A stretch of 61,746 bases of DNA, from positions 1 through 61,746 of the forward strand of contig JAAUUJ010000005.1 in the NCBI GenBank assembly GCA_012030715.1. The letters are read 5' to 3'. Within the stretch, counting starts at the first letter, position 1, and each line of letters begins with the position of its first letter. Origin of the DNA: Synechococcaceae cyanobacterium SM2_3_1. GTDB taxonomy: Bacteria > Cyanobacteriota > Cyanobacteriia > Thermostichales > Thermostichaceae. The translations under genes and the position numbers were made by a program. Below the pieces are notes generated by a model. The model saw only the letters and a list, made by a program, of their open reading frames with translations, ran no database searches and had not been told where the DNA came from. Shown in pieces: positions 57,919 to 61,746 of this stretch.

Positions 57919-58862
57919 GTTGCACCGCTTTTCATGTAGGGGATCAGGACACACTTGTCAAAGGATTGATTCGGTCTGCAGAATCGCTAGCCTCGCACAC
58001 CACCTTTCGTGTCGGTGGACCCGCTGAATGGTACTGTGAGCCTACCTCCCTGCTGGAATTGCAGCAATGTTTGGCGTGGTCTTTTCAATCCCAGACGTCA
58101 GTCACCTTTTTGGGGGCGGGTAGCAATCTCTTGATTTCCGATCAAGGCTTGCGGGGTCTGGTGATCAACACCCGCAGACTGAGAGAAATTCAGATCTTGC
58201 CAGGGGGGCGTCTGTGGGCAGCAGCAGGAGCGCCATTGAAGAAATTGGCCGATCTGGCCGCCAGGCACGGATGGAGTGGAATGGAGTGGGCCATTGGCAT
58301 TCCCGGAACTGTCGGCGGAGCCGTGGTCATGAATGCGGGTGCTCATCAGCAGTCTATTGCCGATGTTTTACTTGAAGTCACCCTTCTCGACGATCAAGCC
58401 CAGCCCCAACAGCTCACCATGGCAGAACTGAATTATGGATACCGCTCCTCTCTGTTACAGCAGCGAACCTGGATTGTAACTGGTGCTAGCTTTCAACTGC
58501 ATCCAGGGCATGATCCAGCTCATATCAAGGCTCAGACAGAGCGCAACTGGCTAGAACGGCAGCAACGACAACCCTACGATCTGCCCAGCTGTGGCAGTGT
58601 CTTTCGTAATCCCAAGCCCATGGCAGCAGGGTGGCTGATTGAGCAAACCGGGTTAAAAGGTCACCAGATTGGGGGAGCCCAGGTGGCAAATCGCCATGCC
58701 AACTTTATTCTTAATTGCGGTCAGGCCTCTGCCACCGATATTCACACCTTGATTCGCTTTGTCCAGGGGGCTGTTTTTGAGCGCTGGTCCCTGGTGCTGG
58801 AGCCCGAGGTGCGGATCCTGGGAGACTTTGGGCTTGAGCCGCTTTTGACCTTACCTTCTTAG
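57915..58862 (+). CDS. murB: UDP-N-acetylenolpyruvoylglucosamine reductase
   Basis: MurB reduces UDP-GlcNAc-enolpyruvate to UDP-MurNAc with FAD and NADPH. The 315-residue protein shows [31 protein letters not shown] (FAD), [41 protein letters not shown] (catalytic Ser) and [20 protein letters not shown]. It is coupled to murC by an ATGA overlap, and its last bases overlap the convergent atpC stop. Confidence 0.96.
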   Translation: MSCTAFHVGDQDTLVKGLIRSAESLASHTTFRVGGPAEWYCEPTSLLELQQCLAWSFQSQTSVTFLGAGSNLLISDQGLRGLVINTRRLREIQILPGGRLWAAAGAPLKKLADLAARHGWSGMEWAIGIPGTVGGAVVMNAGAHQQSIADVLLEVTLLDDQAQPQQLTMAELNYGYRSSLLQQRTWIVTGASFQLHPGHDPAHIKAQTERNWLERQQRQPYDLPSCGSVFRNPKPMAAGWLIEQTGLKGHQIGGAQVANRHANFILNCGQASATDIHTLIRFVQGAVFERWSLVLEPEVRILGDFGLEPLLTLPS

Positions 58863-59268
58863 TTCTTCTTGCTCATCATTTCCGCTGCCTGCAGTAGCGC
58901 TACGGCCCGTTGTTGATCTTGTTTAGCCTGCATCCGCTCTAATTTGTCGGTGCTGCGTTCCAGGGTGTCAGCAGCAGATTTGCGAGTGGCTTGAGCTGCC
59001 TCCAGGTCTACGCCTTCTCCCCGTTCTGCCCGATTCACCAAAATCGTGACTTCGTTATTCTCAACCTCTGCAAATCCCCCCATGACGGCAATGGCAAACC
59101 ACTTGCCCTGGTTTTTAATGCGCATCACACCCGTCCCCAGAGCCGTTAGTAAAGGCGCATGGCCTGTTAAGATCCCGAGCTGCCCGGAGGTAGCAGGCAA
59201 GATCACTTCATCACCGTTAGCATCCCACACCATCGATCGGGGGTAATGACACGTACAGTCAAGGTCAC
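58859..59268 (-). CDS. atpC: ATP synthase epsilon subunit, frameshifted near the N-terminus
   Basis: The product has the F1 epsilon layout: an N-terminal beta sandwich ([53 protein letters not shown]) and a C-terminal helical hairpin ([21 protein letters not shown]). From GTG 59268 ([12 protein letters not shown]) the frame is lost at 59233. One added base between GATCGA and TGG restores PDRMVWDANG. An internal ATG at 59233 gives a version lacking the first strand. In many cyanobacteria epsilon lies next to the beta-subunit gene, often in an atpB-atpE pair; here gdhA precedes it instead, 143 bases away. Confidence 0.88.
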
Positions 59269-59411
59269 AATCAGTTCTCCTGGTCCAAGGTTGAGAGGGG
59301 TCGGCAGGCAGAAAGCACTGCTACACCCGATCCTACAGGATTCGGATCCCTCTGATCAGACAAGTTGCCAGCCACGGCCCGAAAAGAGAAAAAAGTCAAG
59401 ACCTGGGGCGG

Positions 59412-60692
59412 CTAGGGATAAAGACCTCGATCTCCAAGCGCCTGTGCCACCCGTCCTATTCCCAGGGTATAGGCTGCACGGCGGAGTGAGATCTGGCGCT
59501 GGTGAGCCTCCCGCACTACCCGTCTGTGGGCCTGAACCATCAGGTGTTCCATATCCTGGTTGACCCGTTGCTCATCCCAAAAGAGATACGAGAGTCCCTG
59601 CACCCACTCCAAATAACTCACCACCACCCCACCAGCATTGGTGAGAATATCCGGCAGGATCTGCACGCCCTGAGCTGTCAATTGCTGATCCGCCCTCAGG
59701 GTGAGGGGACCATTGGCAGCTTCGGCAATGATGCGGGTGCGGATGCGGTGGGCATTTTCCTCCGTGATTTGATTTTCTAGAGCCGCCGGAATCAAAACAT
59801 CGCAGGACAAGGTCAGAAGATCGGCATTGGTGAGAGGAATGGAGTGGGGAAATCCCAGCATCTGTTGCTCGGGATGGGACTCTATATAAGTTTGTAGGGC
59901 CGGAATATCCAGACCCTCAGGTGCATAGATGCCGCCATTCCGTCCAGAAACGGCCAGGATCTTTGCCCCCGCTTGTTGAAGCAGAAGTGCTGCTGCGCGA
60001 CCCACATTGCCGAACCCCTGAATGACAATTTCTGCCCCATGGAGTGCCTGACCCATCTCGGCTAGGGCTTCACGGACAATGATCATGACTCCCCGCCCCG
60101 TTGCCATCTCTCTACCCCAGGATCCCCCCAGCGAAAGAGGCTTGCCTGTGACTGCGCCTGGCACGGCATGTCCCTTATTCATGGAGTAAGTGTCCATGAT
60201 CCAGGCCATCTCACGAGCAGAGGTGCCCATATCAGGAGCAGGGATATCCACCTCGGGTCCCATATCCTGAATCAATTCACTGGTGTAGCGACGCGTAATC
60301 CGCTCCAGTTCACGGCGGCTGTAATGCCTGGGATCGATAGGGATCCCTCCTTTGGCACCGCCATAGGGAATGCCCAGGAGAGCACATTTCCAGGTCATCA
60401 ACATGGCCAGGGCCGAAACCTCTTCCAGAGAGACTGCCGGATGGTAGCGGATCCCGCCTTTGTAGGGACCCAGGACATTACAGTGCTGAACGCGGTGTCC
60501 TGTCAGAACCTGAATATCACCAGTGTCTCGCTGGATCGGGAGCGCAACCGTCACCACCTTGCGAGGAATGGTGAGAATATCAAGCACTCCAGGATCCAGT
60601 CGCAACTCCCGCGCAGCCTCCTCCAGATAGCTGCAGGCCTGGTTGTAGGGACAAATGTGAGCAGGAGAGGAGGGGGAAAGGCTTGGCTGCAT
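59412..60692 (-). CDS. gdhA: Glutamate dehydrogenase (Glu/Leu/Phe/Val dehydrogenase family)
   Basis: The 426-residue enzyme interconverts 2-oxoglutarate plus ammonium and glutamate, using NAD(P)H. It shows YKGGIRYHPAVSLEEVSALA, MTWKCALLGIPYGGAKGGIP (active Lys), DIPAPDMGTSAREMAW and the Rossmann motif IQGFGNVGRAAALLL, plus AEAANGPLT and NAGGVVVSYLEWVQ. Size is that of the NAD-type hexameric enzymes. The coenzyme is not certain. It starts three bases after the tatA stop and is therefore probably on the same transcript. Confidence 0.93.
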   Translation of the reverse strand: MQPSLSPSSPAHICPYNQACSYLEEAARELRLDPGVLDILTIPRKVVTVALPIQRDTGDIQVLTGHRVQHCNVLGPYKGGIRYHPAVSLEEVSALAMLMTWKCALLGIPYGGAKGGIPIDPRHYSRRELERITRRYTSELIQDMGPEVDIPAPDMGTSAREMAWIMDTYSMNKGHAVPGAVTGKPLSLGGSWGREMATGRGVMIIVREALAEMGQALHGAEIVIQGFGNVGRAAALLLQQAGAKILAVSGRNGGIYAPEGLDIPALQTYIESHPEQQMLGFPHSIPLTNADLLTLSCDVLIPAALENQITEENAHRIRTRIIAEAANGPLTLRADQQLTAQGVQILPDILTNAGGVVVSYLEWVQGLSYLFWDEQRVNQDMEHLMVQAHRRVVREAHQRQISLRRAAYTLGIGRVAQALGDRGLYP

Positions 60693-60695
60693 CCG

Positions 60696-61205
60696 TTAGG
60701 CCTGGGGCGAAGGAGACTCACTCAGGTCAGCAGTGGATTTAGTCGCCATTGGCGTAGCTAGGGGTCGATCTGACGCCTGCTCATGGTCTGCATCAACGTG
60801 AAGTTCAGGAGCGGCAATTGATCCTGGCTCTGCTTGAGGATCCGACATGACGTCAGCATTGACTGGATCAGAATCCGCCTGCTCTGAGGTCTGCTCAATT
60901 TCATCTGATTCATCTGAGTCTTGATCCGGATCGTCAGACTGGGGTGTTGTCGTCTGGGCTGGGTTGGCGGTTTTGGTTGCCGAGGTGCCTGATTTAGTTT
61001 TGGGGGTCTTTAGCCCTGTGGAACGCTCTAGCTCTGCGGCCTCTCGATTGAGCGCTGCCTCAAACTCTTTAGAGGCATCCTGGAGACTGCGCATGCCCTT
61101 GGCCAAGGTCCGACCGATCTCCGGTAGTTTGCGGGGGCCGAATACCAGCAACCCGACCACCAGGATCAACATCATTTCTGGCAGGCCAACTCCGAAGATA
61201 TCCAT
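60696..61205 (-). CDS. Twin-arginine translocase TatA/B-type subunit with acidic tail
   Basis: The 169-residue protein has the Tat N-terminal helix (GLPEMMLILVVGLLVFGPRKLPEIGRTLAKGMRSLQDASKEF, residues 7-48): a membrane segment, the FGPxKLPE hinge and an amphipathic helix. A 100-residue Asp/Glu/Ser/Thr-rich tail follows. The tail makes it longer than many TatA proteins. TatA and TatB cannot be separated by sequence alone here. The next gene is gdhA, three bases on. Confidence 0.88.
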   Translation of the reverse strand: MDIFGVGLPEMMLILVVGLLVFGPRKLPEIGRTLAKGMRSLQDASKEFEAALNREAAELERSTGLKTPKTKSGTSATKTANPAQTTTPQSDDPDQDSDESDEIEQTSEQADSDPVNADVMSDPQAEPGSIAAPELHVDADHEQASDRPLATPMATKSTADLSESPSPQA

Positions 61206-61232
61206 TCCATATCATCTCAGCACTGTGCCCTA

Positions 61233-61433
61233 TTAGCTTAACGCGGCTTGCTCTTGCATGCAGACTGTCCCCTCAATGATCGCCTGAGTGAGTCTGCCCA
61301 GGGCCAGGAGATCCTGACTGCTGCAGGTTCGTCTTTGCAGGAGATCGGCAATTCTTTGCTCCTGATCGGGGGTAAGTTTGTGGGTGAGGAGGGCCTCTCT
61401 GACAATGGATTGCAAAGTCATCATGATGCTCAT
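61233..61433 (-). CDS. Small conserved-looking protein of unknown function
   Basis: The 66-residue, helical protein has no signal or membrane segment. Its pattern (VREALLTHKLTPDQEQRIADLLQRR, then SSQDLLALGRLTQAIIEG) is reminiscent of small regulatory or partner proteins found in cyanobacteria; I cannot name it. It lies 28 bases upstream of tatA, so it may lead that operon. Confidence 0.55.
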   Translation of the reverse strand: MSIMMTLQSIVREALLTHKLTPDQEQRIADLLQRRTCSSQDLLALGRLTQAIIEGTVCMQEQAALS

Positions 61434-61746
61434 CGCCAGGCTCGATGCTTCTAAGATAAGCGTAAATTCTTCACCTTTGAAGATCAGAAAATACTGATTT
61501 CTCCGGCCACTTTAGGTTCAAGTAGCATATGCAACCTCCCAGTAATTCATGCAAGCCTCTGATTTTTAGTTACAACTGGCCTGGTGAGATAGTGATCTTA
61601 CTTACCATCCATCGCTGACTGTAGTCCACTGAGACCTCCTGATCGGAGAGATGTGAGGAAGGGGGAACCCAATTGACGGTTGCGCTGGATTTCGGGAGGA
61701 TCCTTGTCATCCCTGTCTGCTAGAACTATCAGTGGTCAGGGGATCA
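61434..61746. other. Intergenic end of the window
   Basis: No gene, RNA or repeat is recognised in these 313 bases. It probably carries the promoter of the minus-strand unit starting at 61433. Confidence 0.5.

Overview
This window is cyanobacterial chromosome. It carries the 5' part of cyanophycin synthetase (cphA), the bicarbonate transporter bicA, an NblB-like HEAT protein, a PAM68-family photosystem II assembly protein and a cyanobacterial-type mrp antiporter cluster. GC content looks near one half. The cyanobacterial HIP1 octamer (GCGATCGC) seems rare; I noticed one perfect copy, at 33732-33739, but did not count exhaustively. I cannot name the species.

Layout. 1-3059 (minus): cphA 5' part and a membrane-anchored GTPase. 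3305-6420 (plus): a PAS protein and a membrane-anchored coiled-coil protein. 6691-18382: a sulfur-related island with an SsuABC/TauABC-like importer, a LysR regulator fused to a second copy of the importer's binding domain, an AprAB-like flavoprotein/ferredoxin pair, a HEAT-repeat protein, an Mrp/NBP35 ATPase, and two candidate exporters (TauE/SafE type and YeiH type). 18569-22717: a CPA2 antiporter with UspA domains, a DedA protein, a HAD hydrolase and a small exported protein. 22925-30124 (minus): bicA, an NhaS3-like antiporter and mrpCDEFG-A'-B, which together suit Na+-dependent bicarbonate uptake with Na+ extrusion. 30606-38431 (plus): a FAD oxidoreductase and a phosphorelay of a five-module response regulator, a CBS-PAS-GAF-PAS-PAS histidine kinase and a single-domain response regulator. 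38732-41185: a decayed segment with a duplicated small gene, an AraC remnant, a truncated SDR and an exported Ntn hydrolase. 41549-48708: hemC, an exported cyclophilin, a conserved unknown, an M23 peptidase, a DUF389 protein and a repeat-rich exported protein. 48991-54873: murJ, a cupin and a large Ser/Thr kinase with two kinase domains. 54874-61433: PAM68, rpsO, nblB-like, murC-murB, atpC, gdhA, tatA and a small unknown.

The most interesting system is the 6.7-18.4 kb island. The regulator carries a cytoplasmic homologue of the importer's binding domain, the importer's own binding protein has a C-terminal NosL-like domain, and the downstream genes combine AprAB-like redox chemistry with sulfite/sulfonate-type export. 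I infer an organosulfur import-and-oxidation/reduction system with built-in substrate sensing; the substrate is unknown.

Twelve genes, including the essential murC, murJ and atpC, are broken by single-base frameshifts, most of them in homopolymer runs. Nine need one base added and three need one removed. This looks more like sequencing or assembly error than mass gene decay. I annotate these genes across the shift and give the position.
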